DNA from: Crossaster papposus
Lineage: Eukaryota; Echinodermata; Asteroidea; Velatida; Solasteridae
Reading direction: 5' to 3'
DNA length: 64,000 nt
NCBI GenBank assembly: GCA_037893245.1
Contig: JBAIAA010000078.1
Location: 248,001-312,000 of the forward strand
The position numbers and the translations under genes were made by a program. How positions within the stretch are numbered: position 1 is the stretch's first letter; each line of letters opens with the position of its first letter. Under the pieces are notes generated by a model. That model worked only from the letters and a program-made list of their open reading frames with translations, was not told the DNA's origin and made no database searches. Shown in pieces: positions 21,362-33,800 of this stretch.

Positions 21362-24300
21362 ATGACTCTTAATTATATGCCTCCATTGGCAACCAAGAAG
21401 AGAGGCGCAGGCCAACAGGAGTCTGGGTGAGAAAAACAAAACCAGTTGTGACGTTAGCAGAATGTTTGTGTTTGTATTCATGGAGGAATACTGTATGTAA
21501 CTTGTAACTAGTAATAGTACTAAGAAAAACAACATTTACGGTACTGGTGGTAGGCCGTTTCTACTACCCGTGAACGTGGCGTTAAAAAGTTGAATACCAA
21601 TTATCAAATATATATTTGATAATTGGTATTCAACTTTTTAACGCCACGTTCACATGTTTAGCGTCATGCCTTTTTTAAAAAAGGAAGGAGGAGGCCCTTT
21701 TAAAAAAAAATTTTTTTTTATAAATGGCCGCCGACACATCTTAATTCGAGTCATGCAGTAAACATGTCACACCCTATCTTCCAATTTAAAATTAAAACAT
21801 GGTTCACCCACGATTACAAATTTAAATTCAAGTGGGTCGATCAAGTATGCACCGTACACGACTACACGTCACACCCTAGCCTTCCTATATTTCCAGAGCA
21901 TGTACACAGTGATGCTAAACTCTACAATACAATCTTAAAATTGTATTATCTTTTAAAAAAAAGAGAAAAAAAAAAAAAAAGGAGGCGGCCCCCAAAAATG
22001 AAGTGGGCGGTGACGCTAAACATGTTTGTTTTTTATTTGGCCTTAAGCATGTTTTTTTTTACTTCAATTTTACCGTTGGACAGAAAAAGCAGGAAATAAG
22101 CTTCCATTTGATATTAACGGCACAACTCTGTAGTCTGTAGTGTAATGCATTGGTCTTAAATTACAATTTTGGGAATTTGCCTTTTCTCGGTTATATTCAA
22201 AATGTCTTTGAAAAGAAATGAAGATTTGTAATTGTAGTGCTTCATCAGATGCTATGGGAAGAGAATGACAAAACCTGTATTAAATTTTATTTAGGGATCA
22301 AATTCAAAACAATCTTTTTCATTCGATAAGACATGAAAATATAGGTGTCGGAGAAACCAAAATGTCTTAAAACTAAAATATTATTTGTTGAAAGAAAAAT
22401 CTCCTCCGAGACAATAAACAGAAAGTTTACGTAAAAAATGTATTTTGCGACATCAGACTCATTTTTGCAGAGCGGGTCACATAATACGTATAAATATTTA
22501 AAAAAAAAGTAAAAAGTCAAAAAGATAAAAGACAAAAAGTACAGTCGTCTTTTTTTAATTAATGCAAAGAATTTGTCTTAATATCAAAATTTTAGAAGTG
22601 ACACTGGTCTTCATTGAGTGCAGTAAATGCACAGTTTAGAGTAAGGCTTGGTCAAAAATTAGCTATGATGCGATTTGTTGTGTATACTTTTTACATACAT
22701 TGGTATTTGGATTGGATTGTATTGAATAGATTAGTTTAAAATAGTCCAACCCAAAAATACTAGTTGGTTCTTTTAGGCCAAATACAAAAAACATGTTTAG
22801 CGTCACCGCCCGCTTCCTTTTTTGGGCCGCCTCCTTTATTTTTTTATTTTTTTTGAAAAAAATTATTAATTTGACCATTTTTGTTGTTTTTTTGGGTTTT
22901 TTGGGGGTTTTTTATACTAAAATTTTAAGATCGTTTTTTTAGACTTTAGCATCACTGTGTACATGCTCTGGAAATATATTCTTTTTCTAAGAGGAAGGCT
23001 AGGGTGTGACGTGTAGTCGTGTACGGAGCATACATGATTGACCCACATGAATTCTGATTTTTAATCGTGGGTGAACCATGTTTTAATTTTAAATTGGAAG
23101 ATTTTGTGTGACATGTTCACTACATGACTCGAATTAAGATGTGTCGGGCGGCCATTTTGAAGAAGAAAAAAAAGGGAAAAAAAGGGCCTCCTCCTTCTTA
23201 AAAAAAAAAAGGCATGACGCTAATTTTTTATTTTTTTATTTGGCCTTAGATCAGTGTTTCTAAAATTCTGCATTTTCCTGCACCGTATATTTCTATATAC
23301 ATGTAGGCCTAAACTTAAAAAGTTTTGTTGGTTAACTTTTAACTGGTCTCTTGCAGTTCGGACACAAAACGCGTGTTTGGAAACTATGAGGACAACCTCC
23401 CAGTAGCTCAGACCCACTACAATACCACTCACAGTAACATACTGGCCGGCCGCAAGTTTTCCCCGACCAAGTCACGGATCTTGTCTCCGACGCGTCAGCA
23501 CAACCCCCACCCATCCCAGGTGGGCTTCCTCTTGCAGGTAATATAAAATAATAATAATAATAATTTGGGAGGCTAATCATCCTTACTCGCAGCTGGTGTG
23601 CTGAATTGCGAAGGACGCGGCTACAACGTGGTCGAGTCCCTGGCACGTAAAGGCGCCTACGGCAGCCGGCCACATCGACTCATATGACTACGGAGCACAG
23701 CCTGAGATCGAAAGTGTTTATTTTTCAGGAGGGAGGAAAACCGGATGACCTGGAAAAAACCCTTGTGGCACAGGAGAGAACCAACGCACAACTCTACTCA
23801 CATATGGTCCGGGCCGGGAATCGAACCCGGGCCACATTGGTGAGAGGCAAGCGCTTTACACACAAGCCACCTAAGCCACCCAGGTAATAGCTAAGACCCC
23901 ATGCCCATAACAAAATGAAAACACATTTTGTACGTCACTTGACGCTCCAAAATAGCTGCTGATCTCAAAAACCTAAGGAATGTACAGTATTTGAAAGAGG
24001 ACAAGCACTGTGAGGCCCAATGATGTGAAAACCTTTGGTTGGAACGAAAAACGTAAACAGCAACAGAATAGGCCCCCTTTTCACGTATTAAAAACATGAT
24101 AAGTGATACTTTGACAGACGTGAAAAGTGGGCTAATCAAGTTTTTTATAACGCTTCCCTTGACGCTGGTGAGCGGCTATGGCGCAGCACGCTAATCCGCC
24201 CAGAATGTGAATTGTCAGCTGTGCTACGCCGTAGAACATACAATTGTGCACTGCATCTACTGGAGTGCAGTGAAGTCACATGACATTTTTTATTTTTGCA

Positions 24301-27300
24301 CGGCCAAGGTATATACATGTACCATTAGCAACCAAAGTACTGTGAGGCCCTAAGACAAGAAAATTAAACAATAGACCACGTTATAACTTGTTGTAATACA
24401 TGAAAAGGGGCAGGGGACCTACCGTAAGGTATTGTACTGTTCCAACAAAAGTTTTTCTGTCTTCGGCCTCAGTACTGTGTACCCATGTTGCAGTATTTGT
24501 GTTCATGTTCATAACCCCCAAAGACAGAAGCACAATAGGCGAGCAATAGATCCCTTTCAGTCCTGGGGCATTCGTCTTTTGTTGAATTTTGTTCTCGGGC
24601 ATTAAAGTGTACACTAAGTACAAGAACAAATACAAGAACAAAGGAAAACACGAACTCTCAAATTTGTATCCTAGTGGAGACATCTTTTTGTTCTCGTGTA
24701 CAAACTGCTTAAAAAGTCGGGCACCTTTTTCAAAATGCTCCTATTTCAACCACAATTAATTTCCTGGGTTGAAATTTCGACCCAATATACCCTATATCAT
24801 ACCCTAACCCAAACACTAACCCTAACCCACATCCTAAACCTAGTTTTTGAGTAATTTGAGGCACACTCCAAAAATCTAATTCGTGAAATTCCCTGTGGCG
24901 ACCTATTCTTCTATAGAAATTTACCCTCCGGCGTCCCTTTGTCTCCATTATACACATTGTGTTCAGGTCTCCAGAGGGTACCGAATTTCAGATCACAATA
25001 GGGTATCTTCAGTTGTTATGGTAAAACACAACTTAATGTGCAGATGCATGCTGGTGTGTGCGTGGCGCATATTGTTCCGAAGTGCTGTGCTAGTACAGAG
25101 CTCGGTTAAAACATTTCGTGAGGGGTGGTTGGAAAAGAGCAAATACATTTTCTACTGATTTTGTATTGAAATAGAAGTTTGTTTTAACTGTAAATTTAGA
25201 AAAATGTGTTAATTTTGTATAAATCAAGCAGAATCTGTGGGCGAGGTATTGTACAACAAATATTGAATGCTTTATCTTGTGATGTAGTAAAACTAGCCTC
25301 CCTCTTTGATCCATGGAGCATTCTATTTAAAGGTAGAATACACCATTGATAATTGCTTGAATTATCAGAAATGGGTGCAATTTGGGGGTTGTATTTTTAT
25401 AGTTAATATCCTTTAACTGACCTGTCAAGAGTTTTACAATCATGGATGCCAAGAAAAATGAAAACAAAACGACAATTGTTTTGAACCGACTTCGGGCAGT
25501 TCTTGTTGTTCTTGGTTTTTTGCGTCGATCGTGAATTTTGTTTATCAAATGTAATTGTTCGGGACAATTAAAGGATATCTAGCGCAATAATTCTGCTGGA
25601 TGCCTAGAATCATTATTTATTTTCAAATTAGTAAGACATTTATTAGTAATTCGGTAGTAAACATTTTCGATATTTGCAAATGTTGTATTCTACCTTTAAT
25701 GCTCCATGGATCAACTCTGGAGGCTAGTTTTAATATCCTATACATGTACTTAAAGAAGTAAATTATTTTAAATGTATTACTCTTTAATTTAAACAGGACT
25801 GTCGTCTGATGCACGAGCCAATCTGTGACGTCAAACCCCAGTCCAAGGCCGTCAGCGCGGATCCCGACAGTGACATGTGGTGGAAGTGGCAGGTTGGTGG
25901 CAGCGATGAGGAAGTAATTAAGAGAACCCCGCCAAAATATAGCTACAACTCCAGCAATCGGGATGAGTACCGGTTACCAGGGAAACCCCAGCTAGGACAG
26001 ACGAGACATTGTAGCAACCCAGGAACGTATGCGGCTAGTGGCATTGGTAAGATCAGCAAAAGATTTATAGGGAAATTATACCTACCGGTAGCAATAAAAC
26101 TATCAAAAAAGTAATGGAAAGAATATTGCATCCTGTCGCCACTTTGTTCTTCATTATATGTGACCCGCTCCAGGAAAAGGTGACATAAGTCGCAAAAACT
26201 ACAAATATAGTTATGTACATTATTAAAAAGTCCAGGATATAAGCTTTGCTTTCATTTGGTACATAGTACAGCTCCATAGCCCCTCCCGTTCCCGTGATAT
26301 GACGTTTTTGCATATTAATGGTTCCATGGAATTCATAATACACAACTGAGAAAACAAGCTTCGAAACACAACAAAACTAAGACAATACATTGGAACCATG
26401 CACTCCTAAAAGGTTTCGTTTTACTTTATTTATCGAATTTCAGCTTTTTGGTAATTAAATCTGAAACTGTGGATATTAAAGATGTCATTTAAGAAAAAAA
26501 ATGAAAATCAGATTTTGACAAAAATATTTACCCTATTAACTTTAACAGGCCATTACTCATAAATGCATAGCGTGAATTACATGTATGTCACCTTTTCCTG
26601 GAGCGGGTCACATATCGTCGAAATGAAGTTCAATCTTCAGTGCAAACAAGTTATAAATTAGACTCGAATCTGGGACTGAGAAACACTTCCAATTTTGTTT
26701 GACTCTTCATAGACTTTGTACTCAACCACTGAAGTGGTGGCGGGATACCACATTCTTTCAAAAGTAACCAACCCAATTATTGTTCAAATTTATACTTGTT
26801 GTAAAGACAATAATGACTCTAAACTCCCTGTGAAATTATTTCTGTTGCCATGCTGCCATCTTGAAGAAATGATAAAGAAGTACAAAGATGCATCTTAAAG
26901 AGGCAATTTTGGAAATTTAAAACAATACATTCTTAATACATGTACAACATTCACAGAGCTAAAACTGTTTTCAGATTAGTTGTCAAGCACTATTATTTAG
27001 ATTTTAAAAACTGTTGCTTTTTCAAACGATAACGCAATTGCACAACCGACAAATACATGTAGTACAATATAAATTTAAACCTAGTCTTATTTTGGGAGGC
27101 TGATTTTTCTATTTGTGCATTTAAATGCAGATAAAGCTAAACAAAATTGAAACATTTGTTTCCATTATCGTGGTTTAATTTAAGATTGCATTCGAAACAT
27201 TACACTGCATGTGGGCTTTATTACACTGTGTACACGACGAGTTATACGACAAAACACAAAATGAGAATGACCATTGTACTCGTGTGTGATGGGTAGTATT

Positions 27301-29418
27301 AACTGGATAAAAATGAGTAAAACTCTAACTCCTTTTTTCCTCTAAAATTTGTTTCAAGGAAGATTGCTTGAGATTTAGCAAAAGTGATTTTGTAGTGAAA
27401 CAGTTTGAGAAGTGAAAGAAAAAAGTTCTAACAATTGTCTATGGGATATGTATCATCTACAGATTATGTGTACTGATCGGCCAAAAGCGAGGCACATGAC
27501 GTTTTCTATTTTTGCTATCTTCCTGTGCACGGCCAAAAGTACATTGCACTATATACCCATAGCAACCAAAGTAGTATACCATTAGCAACCAAAGTACTAT
27601 CACAGTGAGGCCCTAAGACGTGAAAACCTTTTGTTATAACGAAAAACGTGAAAAAAGAACAATGGGCTTCATTATCACTTTCTGTAATACATGAAAATAA
27701 GTATTTTACTTTTCACATTTTCATTCCAACAAAAGGTTTTCATGTCTTGTGATATTTGTGTTCATGTACTACCCCCAAGGACAAAAGCAACACACTCCCA
27801 TGAATGATTCTACATTGTGCTATTATTTACTACTTCCTCTTCACAAAATCTCTCTTTCCCACAGTTCCAGTAACTAACTTGCCATCAGAGAAAGGCCCGC
27901 GCTTATTGGTTGAACACATCTCTTATGACCACCAATACAACAGTAGGACACACCCCAGCCAGCCAATCAGAGGAAAGGTAATTGTTATGTAAAAACCACT
28001 GCACTCTGATTATAGTAAACCTAAATTGGGAAATAATGTTGCATCTTGATGCCATTATTTTTTACCTTAAATCATCCCTATGAAGGTCTAGTCATTGCAA
28101 AGACTTCTAAAATACATGAATCTAGGACTGCATGAGAACATTTTAAATTTTGTCCGATACTTTGAAAATGCACTTGACTCTCCATAGACTTTGTACACAA
28201 CCAAAGAAGTTGTAGCAGGCTACTACATTCTTTCCCTAAATTGAAATGTGGGCCATTCACAATACAATCGGCCACCAAGATGATGTCGTGGGAGTCCAAT
28301 TTTAACAGTGTATTATTGGTAATAAGACGGTCGACGAATTTGCCACGGCAATTGTCCTCGTTGTGCAAAGCGAGATTGGAACTCTATTTTGGCTATTGTT
28401 CATTCAATGGGATTCCTATGATAATCAAACGTTTTGATGGGTTTGGAAAATGTGGACAATATAAAGCAGCATTCGCTACGTAACTTTGTTGAAACTTTTG
28501 CAAATCCGACACAACAGAGAACTACAGTTCTCTAATTTTATCTTCCACTAATTTTATCTCTCTTAACTAGAACTGACAAACCTTGGATGACGTATAAAAT
28601 CAAAAGCGAAAATGCATAACAATCATTTAAGTCATTGGCGTACTCTACGTAACCAAGTTCAAAGGGGAATTAAAATACCGTAGATTCCAAATCTTAATAG
28701 GTTGCAGACAGGTCTTACATGTTCGTACCACCAGTCGTGGATGATCACAGGTCACGCAGTCACACAATTAGTCGTGCAACTGGTCGTGCCACTGACGATT
28801 GGTGGTGCCACCTGATGACTGGTGATGCCACCTGTCGTACGACCTCGAGATCGTTCGTGCGAGCGATCACTGATCGCCACCACTTGTTGCAGGATTACCT
28901 ACAATTGATCTTGCCATCGATCTTCTCCAGTCATTGGTGACGACCATGCATACCACTACCATCAGCTTGACCTACCACCGCTAAATGGAGATCGTACCAA
29001 ACATTGCAGATTGGCCAAATTGCCACCATCCAGAAATTGTACAATCTGGTGTGACTGATGAGGCTTTCGTTGAACTATATGGTTAACTATAGTTTTTGAT
29101 GAAACTTGCTCAATGGTTAACCAAATGCCATCTTTTATCTTCACCCGACAACAGAAACACGGCAGTTTTGTCTGGGACTGTCTTCATCCGGTATCCCCAC
29201 CCAGGCTGGCTATCGGCAGCAGCAGCAGGACAACTCTCCTGACTGCGCCCTGGTCGTCCAACACTCTTGACGATGATGCATTCAGGACTGTTGGAAAACT
29301 GTCCCCGTCCAAGCCCTCCTTGGAGACAGGCATCGTAAAATGCCAAGAGGCCGTGGGGCTGGGCACCCTGGCATCAACGGTGCCGCAGCTGATGGCATTA
29401 CCACCCATCGCATCTTGA
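21362..29418 (+). CDS. Five-exon gene, 290 aa, possible C2orf73/CIMIP6-like ciliary protein
   Basis: Coding exons are 21362-21426, 23357-23537, 25797-26046, 27865-27977 and 29155-29418 (873 bases, 290 residues and TGA). All introns are GT-AG and the phases (2, 0, 1, 0) join without a stop, which is strong support. The protein starts MTLNYMPPLATKKRGAG; exon 2 holds RVFGNYEDNLPVAQTHYN and an S/T-P-rich patch; exon 3 has DSDMWWKWQ; exon 4 SYDHQYNSRTHPSQPIRGK; exon 5 KHGSFVWDCLHPV and a hydrophobic end. There are no membrane segments or signal peptide. The length and the aromatic, proline-rich, low-complexity style recall small axonemal proteins such as C2orf73 (CIMIP6), but that name is a memory-based guess. 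Exon structure is secure; function is not. Introns carry palindromes, a SINE and MITEs. It is convergent with the FRMD8-like gene. Confidence 0.8.
21570..21653. repeat. Perfect 84-bp palindrome
   Basis: The sequence is its own reverse complement from GTGAACGTGGCG at 21570 to CGCCACGTTCAC at 21653, with no spacer and no mismatch. The centre is ATAT at about 21611. It lies in intron 1 of the gene above and touches the inverted-repeat element that follows. Confidence 0.9.
21652..22027 (+). mobile_element. Element with TGTTTAGCGTCA ends, copy 1
   Basis: About 376 bases bounded by ACATGTTTAGCGTCA and TGACGCTAAACATG. Copy 2 lies inverted at 22791-23222. Internal words shared with copy 2 include GTGACATGTT, TTAATTCGAGTCATG and CTAGGGTGTGACGTG (strand-adjusted). 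Non-coding. Confidence 0.7.
22791..23222 (-). mobile_element. Element with TGTTTAGCGTCA ends, copy 2 (inverted)
   Basis: This is the reverse complement of copy 1, somewhat longer because of T-rich expansion near 22840-22920. Together the two copies form an inverted repeat spanning about 1.57 kb within intron 1. Confidence 0.7.
23545..23887 (-). mobile_element. tRNA-derived SINE in intron 2
   Basis: On the minus strand it starts GGGTGGCTTAGGTGGCTTGT (A-box region) and has the B box GGGTTCGATTCCCGG about 45 bases on. It then has an unrelated body and ends in an (ATT)n tail at about 23545-23565. The tRNA-like head, body and microsatellite tail define a SINE rather than a tRNA gene. Exon 2 of the host gene ends 8 bases away. 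Confidence 0.75.
25291..25730. mobile_element. MITE-2 copy (25327-25699) inside an outer inverted repeat
   Basis: The inner element is bounded by TTAAAGGTAGAATACA and its reverse complement, with TTAA at both junctions (25327-25330 and 25696-25699). Outside it, CTAGCCTCC followed by TTGATCCATGGAGC is repeated in inverse orientation (25291-25320 and 25701-25730). It appears to be a TTAA element that landed in the loop of another palindrome. It lies in intron 2. Confidence 0.7.
26157..26614. mobile_element. Tc1/mariner-type MITE with perfect 31-bp TIRs
   Basis: The left end TATGTGACCCGCTCCAGG and right end CCTGGAGCGGGTCACATA are perfect reverse complements over 31 bases. The outermost TA fits a TA target duplication. 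The interior is AT-rich and non-coding. Located in intron 3 of the 290-residue gene. Confidence 0.8.
27601..27750. mobile_element. Short MITE (GTGAGGCCCTAAGACGTG ends)
   Basis: It starts CACAGTGAGGCCCTAAGACG, then AAAACCTTTTGTT, and ends with AACAAAAGGTTTTCATGTCTT. Relatives are at 36230-36370 and, less complete, around 24008-24130 and 24339-24450. Non-coding. Confidence 0.55.
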
Positions 29419-29896
29419 GGAACTTTTGTCGAGAAGATTTATTCTGCCGTCCAAGTAAGACTTGATTGAGGATTAGATTCACAAAATTATCTCCAACTCC
29501 AGCCACATATACACGTACTTCCACCGATTATGTAGAAGATATGTGGAAGAACACTCCACATTATATTTGTTACTATATGTCACAACTAAATCTGATCTCA
29601 GGTTTTTTTCGAGAGATTTTTTGTTATGAAATTGTTTGCTTTGAAAGTCAGACACTTGTTTTTTTTAATGTACATAATTTTAACAATATTTGTATGTACA
29701 GGATTTAAAAAGCCCCTAACAGGAACAAACTTTTCAGACTTTTATCACATATCTAGCCTTATGTTATTTTGCTTAAAAAGACGGTTAGCACCTGAAAAGC
29801 TCTTATTATGAATTTGTTTGCTTTGAAAGTCAGACACTTGTTTTTTTAATGTACATAATTCTGACAATATGTTTATGTACAGGATTTAAAAAGTCA

Positions 29897-30108
29897 TTAA
29901 CCAGTTCGCGCCGGATGACATATATAAATGCAAAAATTTCCCCAAATTCAAAACGGATGCAAATAAACACGCCACGAGCAAGGCCAGAAATGCGTGGGTG
30001 TGCTTCCCGGCACTATCAGCCTGAACCCGCTTCGGATCGAGTTTCGTTAAAAATAATCCTGCCCGTGGGCTCGGCGAGGTTAAAATAATCCCGGCGCGAA
30101 CTGGTTAA
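29897..30108 (+). mobile_element. MITE-1 copy 1 (TTAA-flanked)
   Basis: Bounded by TTAACCAGTTCGCGCCGG and CCGGCGCGAACTGGTTAA. The internal body includes AAACACGCCACGAGCAAGGC and GCTTCCCGGCACTATCAGCC. TTAA at both ends suggests a piggyBac-like TTAA target. It serves as the reference copy for the family; no coding capacity. Confidence 0.85.
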
Positions 30109-30518
30109 CAGGAAAAAACTTTCTAGACTCTTATCACAGTACGGATCGTTAGTATAAATGCCAGTGACACTGACAGACAAATAATAATGAGCCCCTCCCT
30201 TGGATCATCCAATTGTAACCTTGTCAAAACTACAGGTATTTGTTTTCTTTCCCTGTGCTACTTTTGAGTTGCATTCAGTAAAATAGATCTCTATTCTAAA
30301 TTGCTATTTTTCTAGCAATACAAAAGTTATATTCAGTTTTGAATGCGGCATCAACCAATAGCAATGTTGGTTACAAAAATGTATTACACTTTATTTCAGG
30401 TGCACTTTATTTCATTCTTGCCAGAACTACTATGAAATAAGCCTTTGGTCTTTTAAAGACTATAATTAAAACAATTTAAAATGTTCATTATTGAGTGACC
30501 TTTATTGTATTGAATTTA

Positions 30519-30699
30519 TTAACCAGTTCGCGCCGGAGGAAGTACACGCAAAGTTTTCCCCAAATTCAACATATGACGCATAAACACGTCACGAGCAAGG
30601 CCGGAAATGTCTGTCAGCTGCGAGCAAGGCGTGGGTGGTAAAAATAATCCCGCGCCTTAGCTCGGTGATGTTAAAATAATCCCGGCGCAAACGGGTTAA
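30519..30699 (+). mobile_element. MITE-1 copy 2, internally shortened
   Basis: The TTAACCAGTTCGCGCCGG start is intact and the right end is diverged (CGGCGCAAACGGGTTAA). The CTTCCCGGCACTATC segment of copy 1 is deleted. Confidence 0.75.
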
Positions 30700-31716
30700 G
30701 ACTTGTATGATATCATTTCTGTTTGATTTTATATTTCTGTACACAGTCTGGGAGCCAAATTTGACTATAAACTTTTTTTTAGTTCGTTCTACCCCTAAAG
30801 AGGAAAAGGTTTGGCACTTGTACATGGAAGGAGATAACCCCCAAATGTCTATTTTGTAGGAACAAAGTATAGGCTGAGTAAACAATTTTGTATACACCAT
30901 TGTTTCTATTGAAAAACAACGGTCTAAGGATGGTGTTGTTTCCCATCAGACCAATCCACACGTTAACTTTCTCTCGGCTATCAGAACAGGATTTAGAATG
31001 GTAATGATTGGAGAGACAGGTGCTTACACAATCGCAATGTTTAGCTTCACATTTAAATTTCAATGATGTTTTCAGAACATAGCACAATTATTCTATTGTT
31101 GAGAAAATTGACTTTGATGAATTTGTTTTTTACTCGGCCTATACTTTGCTGCTACAAACTAGACATTTGGGGGATGTGTGTAGCAAGGCAGAGGTACTTA
31201 GAGAGATTGGTGAATTAAAGTACCTTGCTGCCACCTTAGATGCTTACACCCGGTCTTAAAATACTCCAGAGGCACCCCCTTCCATGTACAAAGGCCAAAC
31301 CCCTTCCCCTGTGAAAGAAAGGTCAGATTCCAGGAGCTGGCTACCAGACTGACAGAGAAAGATGCATTTAAAATGTTTTTTAAAAGACGTATTTTAGTAC
31401 TGCATTATGTAAAAATTACATGTAACCGCTCAAGTTATAATTGAGATTTGCTGTATAAACTAGTTTATTTGTCTAACTTTCTGTATTAAATTTTTATAAA
31501 TTTTTATGAAATGAGCAAGTTATTATGGGTATTTTGAATAAATAATTGATATTACAAACATAATTCAAATGGAATAACACTCATATTTACTGAGACCATT
31601 TCATATTAAGCTGTCCCGCATTTACATGTATTTCACATTGTTTGAATTCATGAATGATCGTCACCACTGAGAGTAATTACAAAATTGTAGTCAAAACTGA
31701 AAAAGAGCTTCAAACC

Positions 31717-31942
31717 TTAACTCTTTCAGTGCTTCTGCCTTTTTAGTGTTTAAAAAAATGTTATACGTTTAGGAAATGGTAGAATACATCAGCGTGATGG
31801 CGCCATCTCGTGATAATCCGAAGAGTATGGGTCTTTAACATGTACATTGTACAATTAATTATAGCACTTTTTTAGTACAATAGATCTTTCGGAGTACATC
31901 AAATAAATTGTTTATGTACGACCTTGACACTGAAAGGGTTAA
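31717..31942. mobile_element. TTAA-flanked element with CTCTTTCAGTG ends
   Basis: Starts TTAACTCTTTCAGTGC and ends GACACTGAAAGGGTTAA. It is a third TTAA-bounded family, different in sequence from MITE-1 and MITE-2. Non-coding. Confidence 0.6.
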
Positions 31943-33412
31943 ATATAAAGTCTGTCAGTTTGTAATGTCCAAGAGATTCACAGATCAACATTTCAGTGTT
32001 TACAAATTGCAAGCCCATAATTTCAATCTTAGGAAAAATAGTGAATAAAGCTTTCTCCCCCCCCCCCTAAAAAAAGTGGTTTTTTTTCATATTTTGTTTT
32101 AACCGTACGAGAATGTTATTGTTAAGACGATACTTCAAACACAAACTTTCTGAAACAGGTGGATACTTCACGTTTTTGTTCATAATTCCAACACCAGTCT
32201 AGCAACAAGAACACGGTATATCAACGATCAAATAAAATGTAGAATGCAGAATTACTTTTCTTCCAAAGTTGGTCAGCATGGAATAGTATAACTATAAGTA
32301 CTATGTACAATGTATCAACATAGTGGACAAGTTTTGAGGGAAAGACGAAACTAACTTGTGTATCTGTTCACGAGCAGCTGAATGTTTCTTCATTAGAAAT
32401 AACAATGGCAACTCAAAAGAACGCCTGTCCTTGACCTACTTGCCAATAGCCTATAGTTGGTAGAGGTCTGCGGTTTGAATCCATTCATGTTCATTTGTTA
32501 TTAACGTTAATCGTTTTCTTCGCAAATTTTCCTTGTGAATTCTTTTAACCAGAGCAAGACTGAAGAAAAACAGGGTTAGGTAGGAATACCTAGGAGCCTT
32601 GACAATTTACAACAAGAAGTGCTACACAAGATAATTTATATAGTGACTTCGCTCATGGGATTTTAGAAACAAAATTTGCGTTTTAGTTATGATGGTTTGA
32701 GAGCCAGTGAATTAATAACCGGAGACAATCTTAACTCTCCTTTCATTATTCAACAAAATAGACTACTCAGTTTGCTTCTAGAATTTTTTTCACCCATAAT
32801 TTATTTTGCACAATATTGAAGTATTCCAATTGCTGTACAAAAGTTGCATACCAGTACCATAATTCAAAAGATATCTGATGATTATGTTATTAAACAATTA
32901 ATATTTAATGTTTGACACATCAACATACCTTTTAGTACTAACATACACAAATGCAACTGAGCCCTTACAGTCTATTGCTTACCGTTGCATAGACTACAAT
33001 GCGTACATCTGTGAAATTGTAAATAAAAAAAACCTATTAACCTCATTATACCTCGAATATCAAGAAACCCATACATTTTGCCCACACCCTATAAGTCGAA
33101 CCCTGATAACGAGAGCATTGTTAATACAACATCCTGTTTATAACAAGGACAACAATTAGGTCCCGAGTCTTAGTTTTTGGCTTTATTTTCCATGACTGAT
33201 AATACAAGGTACAATGTACCTGTTATAACAAGATACTGTAATTTGTACACAAGTACCTTGTTATAAAGGTGTTATATGACTGTATTAATTACATCAGGAA
33301 CTACAGATAATAGTTTCTTGAGTCTTTAGTACTGGTAAATAGTCAATGACTGTAGTGGATAAATCAAACAAGTGCAGAAAGGAATTAATCAAAATTGGAC
33401 AAACTTTTGCTT

Positions 33413-33800
33413 TTAAAGGTAGGATACATCATTTGCAGATATCAAAAATATTTAATACCGAATTATATAGAAATAACTTACTTATTTGAAAGTAAATACT
33501 GATTCTAGGCATCCAGCAAAATGATTGTGCTAGATATCCTGTAGTTATTCAGAAAAATTGAATTTTATAAAGAAAAATTCGCGATCGCCAGACGGCGATC
33601 GCGAAAAAAACAAAGATAACATAAGAATAACCACTCGACACCGGTTGAAAAAACCCCGCTGTTTTTCGTGCATTTCTTGGCATCCATGATTGCAAATCTT
33701 CGGACAGGTCAGTTACACGATATTTACTATAAAATACAACCCCCAAATCTACTTATTCATGATAATTCAATCAATAACCAATGGTGTATCCTACCTTTAA
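33413..33800 (-). mobile_element. MITE-2 copy
   Basis: Bounded by TTAAAGGTAGGATACA and TGTATCCTACCTTTAA. A central CGCGATCGCC/GGCGATCGCG hairpin lies at about 33580-33605. Inverted relative to the copies at 25327 and 59954. Confidence 0.75.

Noticed and set aside
23800-23887. tRNA gene from A- and B-box matches on the minus strand
   Set aside because: It continues into a long body and ATT tail typical of a SINE, and a proper acceptor stem and anticodon arm were not evident.
24780-24840. Telomere-like CCCTAACCC words
   Set aside because: Only a few irregular copies (also near 7838), not an array.
28700-28960. Degenerate TCGTGCCAC/TCGTGCAAC-like repeats in intron 4
   Set aside because: Looks similar to the tandem-repeat elements, but no matched inverted ends could be found.
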